DNA of 64,000 bases from a virus: IMG/VR virus record IMGVR_UViG_3300042503_000838, positions 61,843 to 125,842 of that record; one strand, written 5' to 3'. A program made the translations under genes and the position numbers. Positions 15,636 through 24,192 of the stretch are shown piece after piece; position 1 is the stretch's first letter, and each line of letters begins with the position of its first letter. The notes beneath the pieces are model-generated. The model did no database searches and had not been told where the DNA came from. It saw nothing but the letters and a program-made list of their open reading frames with translations.

Positions 15636-16643
15636 TCAACCAAAGCTGATGGACGGAGCGGAGAGAGTTGCGTTTGCATACGGATTATTTGCAATCATGG
15701 TACGCAGGGTGGCACCCGCTTCTGCTTGTGCACCACCAGCTAACTTGAACATGCCTGCTTGACGACCAAGGTTTTGGTAGATTGCACCTTGACTTGCTTG
15801 AAGCTGCTGAGCAGCAATTAAGTTCTGGCGACGTTCGTGATCAGCGATGGGCAGAAGACCCTTTTGTAATTCAATTTGCTTGTTAAGAGCGTAATCCGTA
15901 ATCTCTTTCGTTTTGGCGATATCGTAATTACCCATCGTCTGTGCTTCTTTCAGACGGTTGGCAAGATCGCGTTCAAATTGGTTTTGCTCAAGACCAGCCT
16001 GGTTCAAGGCAATACTTGTACCAGGGACGTACATCGGCGTGCCGCCTACAGGAGCATTAGCACCTGCTTCTACTTTGCCCGTTGCTGCTTTAACTGCACC
16101 TGCTGTTGCTTGTTGAGCTGCACCACCAACCAGGCCAGGAATTAAGAAGCGAGCAGCGAGACCAGCTGCTTTTGCTGCGGGAGGGCCAGCCATCAAACCT
16201 TTTGTTAACGCAGTGGTTGCTGCGTTTGCACCCATGCCTGCAAGCACGCCAACAGGAGCACTGACCGCAGCGCCAAGGGGATCACCGGAAAGCAGCGTAC
16301 CTACTGCACCAAGAGCCGCGCCCGATTTACCACCGGCTGCGCCACGATAAGCACCTGCCTGGTTCTTGAACATACCACCAGGCTTCAACAGTTCTTCCCT
16401 CGCAGACTGCGCAGTTTGGCCAGCCCTGCCTAAAAGATCTTTTCCTTTTTCCTTAAGGCTTGCCATATGAGCCTGAAAGGCATCAGGTTCAGCAGTTTGG
16501 GGTGTAAATTGCGGAGCTTGTTGAGCTTGCGTTTGCGCAAATTTTAAAACACGTTGACCAGTAGCAGGGTCTACCGTGTAGTCAATTGGAACACGTTTTC
16601 CTGTAGCTGGATCTACCGTGTACCCCAATGCTTCAGTGGCCAT
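15636..16643 (-). CDS. Virion-block protein with TVDPATG repeat and glycine-zipper segment
   Basis: 335 aa. The N-terminus carries a tandem 14-residue repeat (YTVDPATGKRVPID and YTVDPATGQRVLK). Residues about 110-190 are Gly/Ala-rich with several zipper-like hydrophobic stretches; the C-terminal third is a Gln/Glu helix. Likely one of several membrane-active or internal virion proteins in this block. Not recognised. Confidence 0.7.
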   Translation of the reverse strand: MATEALGYTVDPATGKRVPIDYTVDPATGQRVLKFAQTQAQQAPQFTPQTAEPDAFQAHMASLKEKGKDLLGRAGQTAQSAREELLKPGGMFKNQAGAYRGAAGGKSGAALGAVGTLLSGDPLGAAVSAPVGVLAGMGANAATTALTKGLMAGPPAAKAAGLAARFLIPGLVGGAAQQATAGAVKAATGKVEAGANAPVGGTPMYVPGTSIALNQAGLEQNQFERDLANRLKEAQTMGNYDIAKTKEITDYALNKQIELQKGLLPIADHERRQNLIAAQQLQASQGAIYQNLGRQAGMFKLAGGAQAEAGATLRTMIANNPYANATLSAPSISFG

Positions 16644-16686
16644 TACTATATTTACCTTTATTTTTAAATTCTATCAGTACCTTAGT

Positions 16687-17673
16687 TTAAGACATTGGCA
16701 GCTGTGTATCTAACTGTTTTGCTGCTAATGCCTGGTTTGTTAACACGCCAAGGATGGCTCCACCTGACGCACCTGCCAAGCCACCGATAACACCACGGCG
16801 ACCTTGCTGTTTAGGTTGGATTGCAGTGTCAATATCAGTGGCTTTGGCTCCAGGGATTAGGTTCAGTTGTTGCGCCTGTGGGGGCCGTGGTGCAGTAGCT
16901 AAACCAATACGTGCCCCAGCGATGCCACCAGCCAACGTTGTTACCGTTGGAATGCTTACGGGATAACCAAAGACACGTGCCTCGGGAACACCCTCTAAGT
17001 TCTCACTTGTCGCCTTGACGGATCCAAGGAGGGCTGGTTCGTTATACAAGAAATTCAGGTAGTTTGCATAACGCCCCTTGGTAAGGCTTGGGATTTCTTC
17101 TTTTGCTTTTTCGTATGCAAGGGGACGACCCTGCCGGCCCTGCATGAAACGCTCAAAAACTTCTGTGGCTGGATCTAACGATTGCGTTGGATCCTCTGGA
17201 TCTGGCCGATTTTGCTTGTAGCCTTTTGGCCGCCCCAGCTCTGCAATATTGGTGGGGTCGTATGCACCGCTCAAAGCAAAAGCAGGAGTTACAACGGAAC
17301 CAATAATGGCTGCTGATGTGTAACGCGGCAATTCACGTTTGGGATCAATTATTTTGGCGGCTGCTTTATCAGCCATTGCAATGGGATGGTTTACAGCCCA
17401 CCATAGGTTTCTTGTTTCCTGGTTGATGATATCTCCTGCTACACGTGCAGTGTATGCACCAAGAAAAGCACCGGGTGTTTCCCTAGCTGAAATACCAGTC
17501 TCTTTGAGGCTCTGCTTGAATTGTTTATCTCTTAACGTGCTAGGAGCGTACTTACCGCCTTCCATGGCCGTTTGACGCATGACCTCGAGGCCAACATCTA
17601 AACCACCCTTGAAACCCTTAACGTTCAGGGAAGGGCCGCCTTTTTGTCCGATGTAAGAAGGAAGGGTAGCCAT
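16687..17673 (-). CDS. Hypothetical internal virion protein
   Basis: 328 aa. Contains a moderately hydrophobic segment near residues 120-135 and a clear glycine-zipper at the C-terminus (GVIGGLAGASGGAILGVL). Its ATG overlaps the stop of the upstream gene at 17673. Composition and order support a coordinated set of head-interior proteins; no family is recognised. Confidence 0.7.
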   Translation of the reverse strand: MATLPSYIGQKGGPSLNVKGFKGGLDVGLEVMRQTAMEGGKYAPSTLRDKQFKQSLKETGISARETPGAFLGAYTARVAGDIINQETRNLWWAVNHPIAMADKAAAKIIDPKRELPRYTSAAIIGSVVTPAFALSGAYDPTNIAELGRPKGYKQNRPDPEDPTQSLDPATEVFERFMQGRQGRPLAYEKAKEEIPSLTKGRYANYLNFLYNEPALLGSVKATSENLEGVPEARVFGYPVSIPTVTTLAGGIAGARIGLATAPRPPQAQQLNLIPGAKATDIDTAIQPKQQGRRGVIGGLAGASGGAILGVLTNQALAAKQLDTQLPMS

Positions 17674-18233
17674 TAGCCTGCGCTCTGTAACATTGCAAGA
17701 GTTTCAGGGGGAAGCGTTACGCCTGGGTAATGGAACGTATGCTCTAAACCTTGCATTTGGAATTGGGTGCCAGGAGATAAAGCCTGTTGTTGGAGGCGGT
17801 TAATATCCTGGCGTTGGGTAGCCTGCTGATAAATTTGCTGTTCTTGAGATATGTTTGTCGGTTCCACGGGATTTTGATTGTTGTACAGCGCACCTCCGGT
17901 GGCTACATCAACGAGTGGCATCGATGCCAAGGATGCGCCAAGGTTCAAGGCTGACTCTGGCCCAGAAGGCATGTAGGGCAGTTCCTTGGTGATTGTCTTA
18001 CCCCCCTTGGTGACGATAGTTGCAGTGCCCGCTGGAGTACCAGGGAACATCTTCCGTGCTGCACCAACAACCGGATAGTTAAGCAGGAAATCCCCTGCGG
18101 CGTATGCAAGACCGGCCACAGGACCTTGCGTCAGTGTGCCGACACCAAAGTTAAGTGCCGCCCCAGGGAGAGCTGCCTTAGCCGCCTGGCGAGACGTTTG
18201 ACTTGTTATTAGTTTACCTAATGCACCTAACAT
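17673..18233 (-). CDS. Hypothetical virion protein, Ala/Gly/Pro-rich
   Basis: 186 aa. N-terminus MLGALGKLITSQTSRQAAKAA followed by alternating Gly/Ala hydrophobic stretches and a Gln-rich middle (QEQQIYQQATQRQDINRLQQQ). Overlaps the next gene by one base. Probably part of the same set as the neighbouring glycine-zipper proteins; function inferred from context only. Confidence 0.65.
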   Translation of the reverse strand: MLGALGKLITSQTSRQAAKAALPGAALNFGVGTLTQGPVAGLAYAAGDFLLNYPVVGAARKMFPGTPAGTATIVTKGGKTITKELPYMPSGPESALNLGASLASMPLVDVATGGALYNNQNPVEPTNISQEQQIYQQATQRQDINRLQQQALSPGTQFQMQGLEHTFHYPGVTLPPETLAMLQSAG

Positions 18234-18252
18234 TGCTCTTGCGCCTATTGTT

Positions 18253-18927
18253 CTATGTTACTCGTGGTTTTCCTTCTGTTTTACCAGGGGAAGCATTTGT
18301 TTCAACACTATTTTCATTTGCTGTAGTTTCTCCTTCCTCTTCTTCTTTCTTTACGGGCATTGACTTGACTACACCTTTGCGATCCAGGAGCTGTGCAATG
18401 GACGGCTTGTCTTCCACTTCATTTTCCGCACGCTTTTCAGCCATGGCCATGATGTAGCCATTGGGATCCGGATTCCTCATGCGAGGCATGGGATTCTTAG
18501 CGATCTTACCAGGATTCAGTGTGGGGCTGAGCTTGTATGCTTCGATCCACTCTGGCTTGAAGTCGGGTTGATCTTGTGGACGTTGAGAGGTACGCGCCCT
18601 CCCTTCTTCAAAGTCGTAATCATTGGGACGGTTGAAACGACCAAGTCCTTCAAATAATTCGTACTCAGGTGTTACCTCTTCATTTGCATCGAAGAACGGC
18701 GCATTGCCTACGAAGTTCAGTGATGGGTTAAGGGTTTGTTTGCGGGTCATCCCGCGCTTGAGCAAGTCAGCAGACTCAAATCTCGATGGGTTCCAGGGAT
18801 AGTCACCTGTCTCCGGTTTAGAGCGGAACAGCTCATCAAAATCAAGACGCTTTGTGATCTGCCCCTGTCTGTTGAAAGGGTTTTGGATGTACCGTCCAAG
18901 GTCAAGGCGAGGATCTTGCGCCATCAA
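18253..18927 (-). CDS. Hypothetical virion-block protein, charged
   Basis: 224 aa; Asn/Pro/Arg/Glu-rich, likely extended or loosely folded, with a Glu/Lys-rich C-terminus (KKEEEEGETTANENS). No hydrophobic segment. Its start overlaps the stop of the 75-aa basic gene by 4 bp. Unrecognised. Confidence 0.65.
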   Translation of the reverse strand: MMAQDPRLDLGRYIQNPFNRQGQITKRLDFDELFRSKPETGDYPWNPSRFESADLLKRGMTRKQTLNPSLNFVGNAPFFDANEEVTPEYELFEGLGRFNRPNDYDFEEGRARTSQRPQDQPDFKPEWIEAYKLSPTLNPGKIAKNPMPRMRNPDPNGYIMAMAEKRAENEVEDKPSIAQLLDRKGVVKSMPVKKEEEEGETTANENSVETNASPGKTEGKPRVT

Positions 18928-19151
18928 TCGTTAGCTGCTTTTGTTTTCTTTTTGTTATGTAAGCCTACAAGGGTCTTGCGTAAGTTTGCTTGCTTCACTG
19001 TTTTCTCGTCGTACTTATCAGGGTTGGAAAGTACGTTCTCTTGTAGCTGGGCGGAGGAGATGCCCTTCTTCTTTGCCTTAGCTGTAAAGGCGCCTTCCTT
19101 GATGTCGGCACCTTGGATCCACTTTTTATCTTTCTTTTTTTCTTTAGTCAT
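18924..19151 (-). CDS. Small Lys-rich protein of the KWIQGA type
   Basis: 75 aa, strongly basic. KKWIQGADIKEGAFTAKAKK and the later TVKQANLRKTL match a small basic family that I recall from many phages and some large DNA viruses; its function is not established. The charge suggests binding to packaged DNA. Two bp separate it from the 975-aa gene. Confidence 0.7.
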   Translation of the reverse strand: MTKEKKKDKKWIQGADIKEGAFTAKAKKKGISSAQLQENVLSNPDKYDEKTVKQANLRKTLVGLHNKKKTKAAND

Positions 19152-19153
19152 GA

Positions 19154-22081
19154 TTAGTTTTTACGGCTTCCACGGCGGCGTCCTGCTTGAGCTTGTAATT
19201 GTTGCATTACTGCTCCAAGATTAGATACCTCTGGTTCGTAGTATTCTACCGTTTCTACATTGACCGGAGACGTGGCAGAGGGTAAGTTTACCTCTAGCTG
19301 CTCCGGAGAATATTGGTAGTTACCAGATAGAACACGATTTACGGGACCCATTGCAGGGGCGGCTGGACCAGTGTAAGGATTTTGCGTACGCGCAAAAGAA
19401 CCGATGTTCATAGTAGAAACACGCTCGGTGCCTACCTTTTGTCCTGTCAACGGATTGCGAACAGGAACGGCACGCATACCTACACCAGATTGGGGTGTAG
19501 ACATTTGAGAACGTAAGGCAGACATCTGAGCACCCGTAGGGGTGCTACTCATACCAAGCATTGCCTCTGGTGCAACACCACTGCGCATGCCTTCTTGCAT
19601 AACTTTACGCTGAGAGGCAGTATCAATGCGAGGCGCGTAGTATGCAACGTTTTCACCGTCATAGTCATCGCTAATGGTCATGGGGTCGATGCCGCCTTCG
19701 CCACGAACTTGGTAACGTCCGGGGATAGGGCCAGAGGTGCCTTCGGTTTCGTAAATGGGATAACCCCCTTTATTGAAACCTTTAACAACTTTTTTACCTT
19801 CGGGTGACAACTTGATGGGTTCGCCGTAAATGGGAGTGTCTTTCTCTGTTTTAAGCAAGCCCATTACAAAAGCATTGGCCTCTGTCGGGTAATAAGTATT
19901 ACCAGTGGTTTGGCTGACTTGCGGCTTGAGAAGGGGAAGATCAATCCCTTCTTGATTCATTAGATAATCATCAACAGATTTAATGATGAAGCCTTGGTAG
20001 TCATAAGATTCACCAATATCGGCCAAGGTTTTACCTTGCGCCAGACCAATTTTTAATGCATCGGGATTTTTTTCGCGTAAGTAAGCGGCCTTGGCGCTTG
20101 GGTTATTGAAATAATCTGATTGTGCTTGTGCTGCAACATTTTGAATCGTGGCACGATCCAAAGATACAGGCTCTGGTTGTGAACTTTTGAGTGTAGTCCA
20201 ACCAACTTGTTGATCATTTTGTGCCAGGGGGGTACGCCTGATGCCGATTAATGGCGCCTCTCCGGTGATAATGCGTGCTGTCGTTGGTTTATAAGGACGA
20301 CGGATGTTAGTTCCACGGATGGTCTCACCATATATCACGGATGGCGACCAATTGGCAACGGGTTGAGTTGTAATTTTGTCAGGTACAACATCTACGGCAG
20401 TTTCAAAACCACCAATCAATTTATTAGTGCCGACATTAATATCAGCCGTTTCGATCCCCATTCCACCTTTGTAGCCAACATCTTGCATGCGTAAAAGTTG
20501 GCCAAAAGATTTGGTGGGGTCTGGAGAAGCAACGTTGAGGCCTGTGGTCTGAATGCCTTCTGCAGTGCGGCGCAGGGGTAACACAACGTCAGCCGAACGT
20601 AACTGACGCTCGGATCCAGGGGCAGCCCCCGTTGCTTGTTGGATTACACCTGGAATCTGCGTTGTTCCTTTATTGGTGCGTTCACGGAAGGATTCAGTTT
20701 CAATCAATAGATTCCCAACGCCTTCTGTATCGCCATAATCAGTGCCCATCTCGCGATTGGCAGTCATTACCTCGGTTGGGTCGATATCGTAATCGTCGAT
20801 TTCTTGATAGTAATTACCTGTGTTGGGGTCATAAGTAAAACCAGCTTGTTCAAGTTTTTCTTTTTGACCTAGTTGTTTGAGATCAGCCGTTTCTGCATAA
20901 GTCAGCCCTCTTCCACCAACACCAGCGGTTTGTAGTTCTTCCATGGGGGCTTCCGTCATAGAAGCGCGTGCGCCACCGGCAATCTCCATCGTCGGGTTAC
21001 TGCTGACAGCGCCGCCACGAATCTTAGGTGTAGTCCCAAGAAACTCACGAATCTGCTCGCGGGGTACAGCAGGATTCAAGATCTGATCACGGATCTCCCG
21101 TGGATAAGATGCAGCTGCCATCGTACGCTCAAGAACTTCTTGAGGAGTAAAACGACCACGAGGCGTAGCAGAATCAGAGACCGTGCTCAGATCTAAAGCA
21201 CGGCCTGCACTTAAACCTGCTTTAGTTGAAACAGTGCCAATTTTGGCGCCACGCATTGCACGGGCTTGTTGTGGGGACAGTTCCAGCTCACCGGTTAAGT
21301 CTGAAACACTACGTCCGCCTCTTTCATAACGAGCACCGTAGTACTGCTGGGCTTGACGGCCCATCTCCTCAAGCTGTTCTTCCAGTTCCCATACGTTACC
21401 CGTGACTGCTGCACGTGTTGTTTCTTGAGGAAAGTTTTTAACCTGTTTGACAACAGCATCGATTCTTTCAACGCGATCTGCATCGCGACTAAAACTAGCA
21501 AAGTCATTAGCGTTAACGTCACGTTGCTCTGGAATAACAACGCCTCTATTAACAACTTGATCCAGGCCTGGGTCTGTTGCTTCAACCTGCTGCTTAACAA
21601 CCGAAGGGCGCTGCTCAACTTGCACAGAAGTTAAGTCTTCGGCTGGTAATACAGCACCTTTGCTTTCCAGGAAGGAACGGGGCGTGAACTGGGGGGCAGC
21701 AGGTGCTTGCGTTGGTGTTTGAGGTGCAGGCGGCTTGGAGGGTGCAGGCACATCTTCGGAACGCCCTAAATCACGCACCAAACGCTGCGCAGGGCCTCCA
21801 TATTCTTTAGGTGAGGGGGCTACAGCTGTTTTTGCGGGCGCTTTCCGTAAAGCACGGGTAAGTCCGTACGCACCACCGGCGAGACCGGCTGCGGCGGCAC
21901 CAATACCTAGCAAATTGGTGAGGTTAAACCCACCTTCTTGCTCCTGTTGGGGAGCTTTGAGCTGATTACGGCGGAATTCAAGTACTTCAGGGGCCATTTC
22001 GGCCCGTTCCCTGGGATCTTCTGGGACTGGGGCTCCAGTGGCACGGCTGTATGCGTAAAAATCAGCTGGGGAAAGTGCCAT
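19154..22081 (-). CDS. Largest virion protein (975 aa), putative internal or tail protein
   Basis: 975 aa. A glycine-zipper membrane segment lies at residues 50-75 (LTNLLGIGAAAAGLAGGAYGL), followed by Pro-rich linkers and a very long Thr/Gln/Pro-containing region with YDxNTGNYYQE- and GYPIYET-like patches. No enzyme motif found. It is the first gene of the leftward block and so is transcribed first of the late genes. Its length and zipper fit a gp15/gp16-like ejection protein or a tail component; sequence similarity to either is not visible. Confidence 0.75.
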   Translation of the reverse strand: MALSPADFYAYSRATGAPVPEDPRERAEMAPEVLEFRRNQLKAPQQEQEGGFNLTNLLGIGAAAAGLAGGAYGLTRALRKAPAKTAVAPSPKEYGGPAQRLVRDLGRSEDVPAPSKPPAPQTPTQAPAAPQFTPRSFLESKGAVLPAEDLTSVQVEQRPSVVKQQVEATDPGLDQVVNRGVVIPEQRDVNANDFASFSRDADRVERIDAVVKQVKNFPQETTRAAVTGNVWELEEQLEEMGRQAQQYYGARYERGGRSVSDLTGELELSPQQARAMRGAKIGTVSTKAGLSAGRALDLSTVSDSATPRGRFTPQEVLERTMAAASYPREIRDQILNPAVPREQIREFLGTTPKIRGGAVSSNPTMEIAGGARASMTEAPMEELQTAGVGGRGLTYAETADLKQLGQKEKLEQAGFTYDPNTGNYYQEIDDYDIDPTEVMTANREMGTDYGDTEGVGNLLIETESFRERTNKGTTQIPGVIQQATGAAPGSERQLRSADVVLPLRRTAEGIQTTGLNVASPDPTKSFGQLLRMQDVGYKGGMGIETADINVGTNKLIGGFETAVDVVPDKITTQPVANWSPSVIYGETIRGTNIRRPYKPTTARIITGEAPLIGIRRTPLAQNDQQVGWTTLKSSQPEPVSLDRATIQNVAAQAQSDYFNNPSAKAAYLREKNPDALKIGLAQGKTLADIGESYDYQGFIIKSVDDYLMNQEGIDLPLLKPQVSQTTGNTYYPTEANAFVMGLLKTEKDTPIYGEPIKLSPEGKKVVKGFNKGGYPIYETEGTSGPIPGRYQVRGEGGIDPMTISDDYDGENVAYYAPRIDTASQRKVMQEGMRSGVAPEAMLGMSSTPTGAQMSALRSQMSTPQSGVGMRAVPVRNPLTGQKVGTERVSTMNIGSFARTQNPYTGPAAPAMGPVNRVLSGNYQYSPEQLEVNLPSATSPVNVETVEYYEPEVSNLGAVMQQLQAQAGRRRGSRKN

Positions 22082-22184
22082 GAGCTGTTATTACTTGTGT
22101 CTTTTATCTTTTGTCATTCTATTGTTTACAAATCTCGGACGTAGTGACGCTATATTTAAAGAATAACTTTAATTCGCACCAGGG
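22082..22184. promoter_or_regulatory. Divergent intergenic region between late and early blocks
   Basis: The 103-bp gap separates the leftward virion block from the rightward early block, so promoters for both are expected here. Reading plus, TTTACA at 22127-22132 and TATATT about 20 bp later are weak matches to bacterial -35/-10 boxes; the spacing is too long for confidence. No other repeat or operator is visible. Confidence 0.35.
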
Positions 22185-22397
22185 ATGGACGCTGGTAAAC
22201 GGCAAAAACGAGTTGAAGGTCTCGAAGCCATCAAAGATAAGGCCTTGTCACTTGCACGTGAAGGCCGCGACTCTTTCGAGGTACGTGATTTTGTAACCGA
22301 AGCCAAAAAAGAGCTTGCATATGAGCTTCCCGACGAGAAAGCCTTCACAAAAGCGATGAACGCAACGCTGGCATATAAGCGGCAAAAAGGGAATTAG
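22185..22397 (+). CDS. First rightward gene, small charged hypothetical
   Basis: 70 aa, charged and helical (KRQKRVEGLEAIKDKALSLA). Preceded by CCAGGG seven bases upstream rather than a standard Shine-Dalgarno, and followed 24 bp later by a strong terminator, so it may be a single-gene transcript. Unrecognised. Confidence 0.6.
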   Translation: MDAGKRQKRVEGLEAIKDKALSLAREGRDSFEVRDFVTEAKKELAYELPDEKAFTKAMNATLAYKRQKGN

Positions 22398-22421
22398 AAA
22401 TTTTTTAAAACTTTGAAATCA

Positions 22422-22447
22422 CCGGGGCTAAACACCCCGGCTTTTTT
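22422..22447 (+). terminator. Rho-independent terminator
   Basis: Stem CCGGGG/CCCCGG (422-427, 435-440) with loop CTAAACA, followed by C and six T. Separates the 70-aa gene from the next early module. Confidence 0.88.
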
Positions 22448-22671
22448 GTGTAAAAATTTGGGGTAGACGGGTATTTTACGTACACAAATCAAAGTTTACT
22501 TCAAAGTAAGGCCCCTATATAGGTCAAAATAGGAAACAAAATTTCCTGACGCTTCTCACAACACCCAACCTAAGTGAAATGTGGGAAGAAAAAAAAGAAT
22601 GGCGGGTAGGTAGATAAGTATATCGGGGGCTGCGCATCCGTACCACGCAGGATACCACCGCATTCAATTCA
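22448..22671 (+). promoter_or_regulatory. Untranslated leader region with short palindromes
   Basis: About 220 bp without a gene. CCTATATAGG (22514-22523) is a 10-bp perfect palindrome, and AGGAAA-caaaa-TTTCCT (22531-22547) a short hairpin or operator. The following leader is A/G-rich. An early promoter is expected somewhere here because a terminator lies just upstream; I cannot place it. Confidence 0.4.
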
Positions 22672-22974
22672 ATGGCTAGTGTTATTGCAACAATCAGCGA
22701 GCAAGAGCTTGATTATCGCATCGAGCAAGCAGCATTTGCGCTATTTGAAGGTAAGCGAGTCAAGCTAAGAGCAGGTTTATTCCGCGCGAGTGGAATTACA
22801 CCGAAGCAACTAATGGATCAATTACTCCAGACCTTGTATTGCCAAGAGCTAGAGATGATCCAGAGTGAGTATGGCGTCGCGTGTGAGTATATCGAGCCAC
22901 GACAGTGGCGAGTAATGATTACACGAAAGCCTGAAGATTATAGCTTCGTTGTACAAGCAACCTGCATTGGTTGA
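22672..22974 (+). CDS. Hypothetical early protein
   Basis: 100 aa, alpha/beta composition: N-terminal helix (EQELDYRIEQAAFALFEGKR), GITPKQLMDQLL and a C-terminal beta-like stretch (RVMITRKPEDYSFVVQ). The start ATG follows CATTCAATTCA without Shine-Dalgarno, as in most early genes here. Followed by a terminator 12 bp after the stop. Family unknown. Confidence 0.65.
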   Translation: MASVIATISEQELDYRIEQAAFALFEGKRVKLRAGLFRASGITPKQLMDQLLQTLYCQELEMIQSEYGVACEYIEPRQWRVMITRKPEDYSFVVQATCIG

Positions 22975-22986
22975 CGGTTACATCTT

Positions 22987-23009
22987 CCCCTGGGCAACCA
23001 GGGGTTTAT
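22987..23009 (+). terminator. Rho-independent terminator
   Basis: Stem CCCCTGG/CCAGGGG (987-993 and 998-23004) with loop GCAA and a T/A-rich tail. Same stem as the terminator at 3341-3370 but on the opposite strand. Confidence 0.75.
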
Positions 23010-23137
23010 ATAGCCCTCAATGTGTGTAAATCAACACAATTCCGTACTATTTCATCGCGCATATGGGGCGCCGGCATCTTAGCACACCTGTGTTCATATA
23101 GAACAGTTGGCTAATGTCCACCGGATATTATGTGCAT

Positions 23138-23190
23138 ATCCCGACGTGAAAGGTCGGGATTAAAACGTCAAGCTGGACGTTAAACGTAGC
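23138..23190 (+). ncRNA. Structured leader: 8-bp hairpin plus pseudoknot-like unit (copy 1)
   Basis: ATCCCGAC/GTCGGGAT (138-145, 153-160) forms an 8-bp hairpin with loop GTGAAAG. Directly after it CGTC (166-169) pairs GACG (176-179), the linker TTAAACGT follows, and AGC (188-190) can pair with GCT (172-174 region) in the loop, matching the recurrent leader family seen seven more times downstream. It ends 25 bases before the ATG at 23216. Confidence 0.6.
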
Positions 23191-23215
23191 ATTGACTCTT
23201 TACTAACTCAACAAC

Positions 23216-23404
23216 ATGACCTCATTCAAGAACTGGGCCACATCCGTCTGTGTTGCAGCAATCATCATCGGCATCGGCACGCAAGTAATGATGCACCAAC
23301 TAGATCAAGCAACTGCACAGCAATGTGCTAATCACGACTGGCCCAAGCAAGCACACGACATCCACATGGATTGGTGTGCGGCTAACAATTATTCAACCAA
23401 CTGA
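23216..23404 (+). CDS. Small secreted or membrane-anchored early protein
   Basis: 62 aa. Residues 8-27 (ATSVCVAAIIIGIGTQVMMH) are a single hydrophobic segment suitable as signal anchor; the rest is polar with two Cys (QQCANHDW and MDWCAA), which could form a disulfide in the periplasm. Start context is an AC-rich CTAACTCAACAAC leader. Its stop overlaps the tRNA-like element that follows. Confidence 0.6.
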   Translation: MTSFKNWATSVCVAAIIIGIGTQVMMHQLDQATAQQCANHDWPKQAHDIHMDWCAANNYSTN

Positions 23405-23445
23405 GTACCAGGTGTGATGCCAGGGGATCGAATCCCCTACTCAGT
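23400..23445 (+). ncRNA. tRNA-like minihelix: acceptor stem plus T arm only
   Basis: ACTGAGT (23400-23406) pairs perfectly with ACTCAGT (23439-23445). Between them lies a T arm AGGGG-ATCGAAT-CCCCT (23422-23438), one base away from the tRNA consensus TTCRANT loop. Only 15 nt occupy the place of the D and anticodon arms, so it cannot be a normal tRNA. The next base is A (discriminator position) but no CCA follows directly. It is placed exactly at the stop codon of the 62-aa gene. Either a decayed tRNA or a processing signal recognised by RNase P. Confidence 0.65.
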
Positions 23446-23483
23446 ATTGCCATCCACTGAAGGTGGCTATAACTCAACTCAAC

Positions 23484-23693
23484 ATGACTGCACTCAACCT
23501 ACGTAAGAACACTGCTCAGTTCCTATTGAGCACTGCTCAGTCTCTATTGAGCACAGCATCTTTTATTGAGCAAGCCAAGGTTCCCAACAAGGAAGATATT
23601 GGCGAAAAGCTGAACGAGTATAGAACTCGGGCTGCGGCACTTATGATGCCGAACGACATGGCATTCGTTATCACACCTAAGACTGAAGCCTGA
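23484..23693 (+). CDS. Hypothetical early protein
   Basis: 69 aa from the ATG behind CTCAACTCAAC (23484); the open frame itself begins earlier with GTG, which I reject because of this leader. A repeated STAQSLLSTA segment and a charged centre (VPNKEDIGEKLNEYRTR) suggest two helices. Followed immediately by an attenuator-like structure. Confidence 0.6.
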   Translation: MTALNLRKNTAQFLLSTAQSLLSTASFIEQAKVPNKEDIGEKLNEYRTRAAALMMPNDMAFVITPKTEA

Positions 23694-23742
23694 CTCCTGC
23701 ACTAAGGGCCTATGGGCCTTTTCTGCAGGACTCAACATCCTG
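23694..23742 (+). ncRNA. Attenuator-like double hairpin, copy 1
   Basis: Starts right after the stop codon. Outer stem CCTGCA/TGCAGG (696-701, 724-729) encloses an inner GGCC-TATG-GGCC stem extended by A-T and G-T pairs and followed by T residues. CAGGA (726-730) can instead pair with TCCTG (738-742), destroying the outer stem. A second copy at 24193-24241 keeps both alternatives, with changes that preserve pairing. This is how attenuators and riboswitches are built; ligand or effector unknown. Confidence 0.65.
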
Positions 23743-23768
23743 TCATCAAACCTACCGAGCTCAACTCA

Positions 23769-23990
23769 ATGCTCTGCTACTATCCACACGAAGGTGCCAC
23801 CGAACGCATCACTTGGCATGGTGGGGAATCAACCATGCTTCACTACCAGGTGCAAGTAGATGACTACAAGGGAGATCCTGATTGGATCGAGCGTGAATCT
23901 CAGACATTCATGGGAGGAATGCCTTGTGGCACCAAGGAACTACTAGCTGCAATGTCTGATTACTACCAAAGCATCGTTCAACCTTACTGA
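23769..23990 (+). CDS. Hypothetical early protein
   Basis: 73 aa from ATG at 23769 behind GAGCTCAACTCA. Beta-rich start (MLCYYPHEGATERITWHGGE), then SQTFMGGMPCGTKELLAAMSDYY. No membrane segment. The next gene begins 2 bases after its stop (TGACATG), indicating coupling. Unrecognised. Confidence 0.6.
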   Translation: MLCYYPHEGATERITWHGGESTMLHYQVQVDDYKGDPDWIERESQTFMGGMPCGTKELLAAMSDYYQSIVQPY

Positions 23991-23991
23991 C

Positions 23992-24192
23992 ATGAACAAC
24001 AACTACTTCACAAACGCTGTGCTTGCCCTCGTTATGGGCGCAGGAGCAGGCATGCTGCTATCTGCTGGAGCACAGCAACTACTCAACAAGCACTACGTCA
24101 AGACATGCCCAGCAAAGCCAGGGCATCAACTCATATACATGCGTAGCTTTCTAGGCGATGCATACTATTGCTTAGATAAGCGCACACTCTGA
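23992..24192 (+). CDS. Small exported early protein with two cysteines
   Basis: 66 aa. Hydrophobic residues 8-28 (AVLALVMGAGAGMLLSAGAQ) look like a signal anchor; the exterior part has two Cys (KTCPAKPGH and YYCLDK). General design equals that of the 62-aa protein at 23216, suggesting related early envelope-targeted proteins. Function unknown. Confidence 0.6.
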   Translation: MNNNYFTNAVLALVMGAGAGMLLSAGAQQLLNKHYVKTCPAKPGHQLIYMRSFLGDAYYCLDKRTL

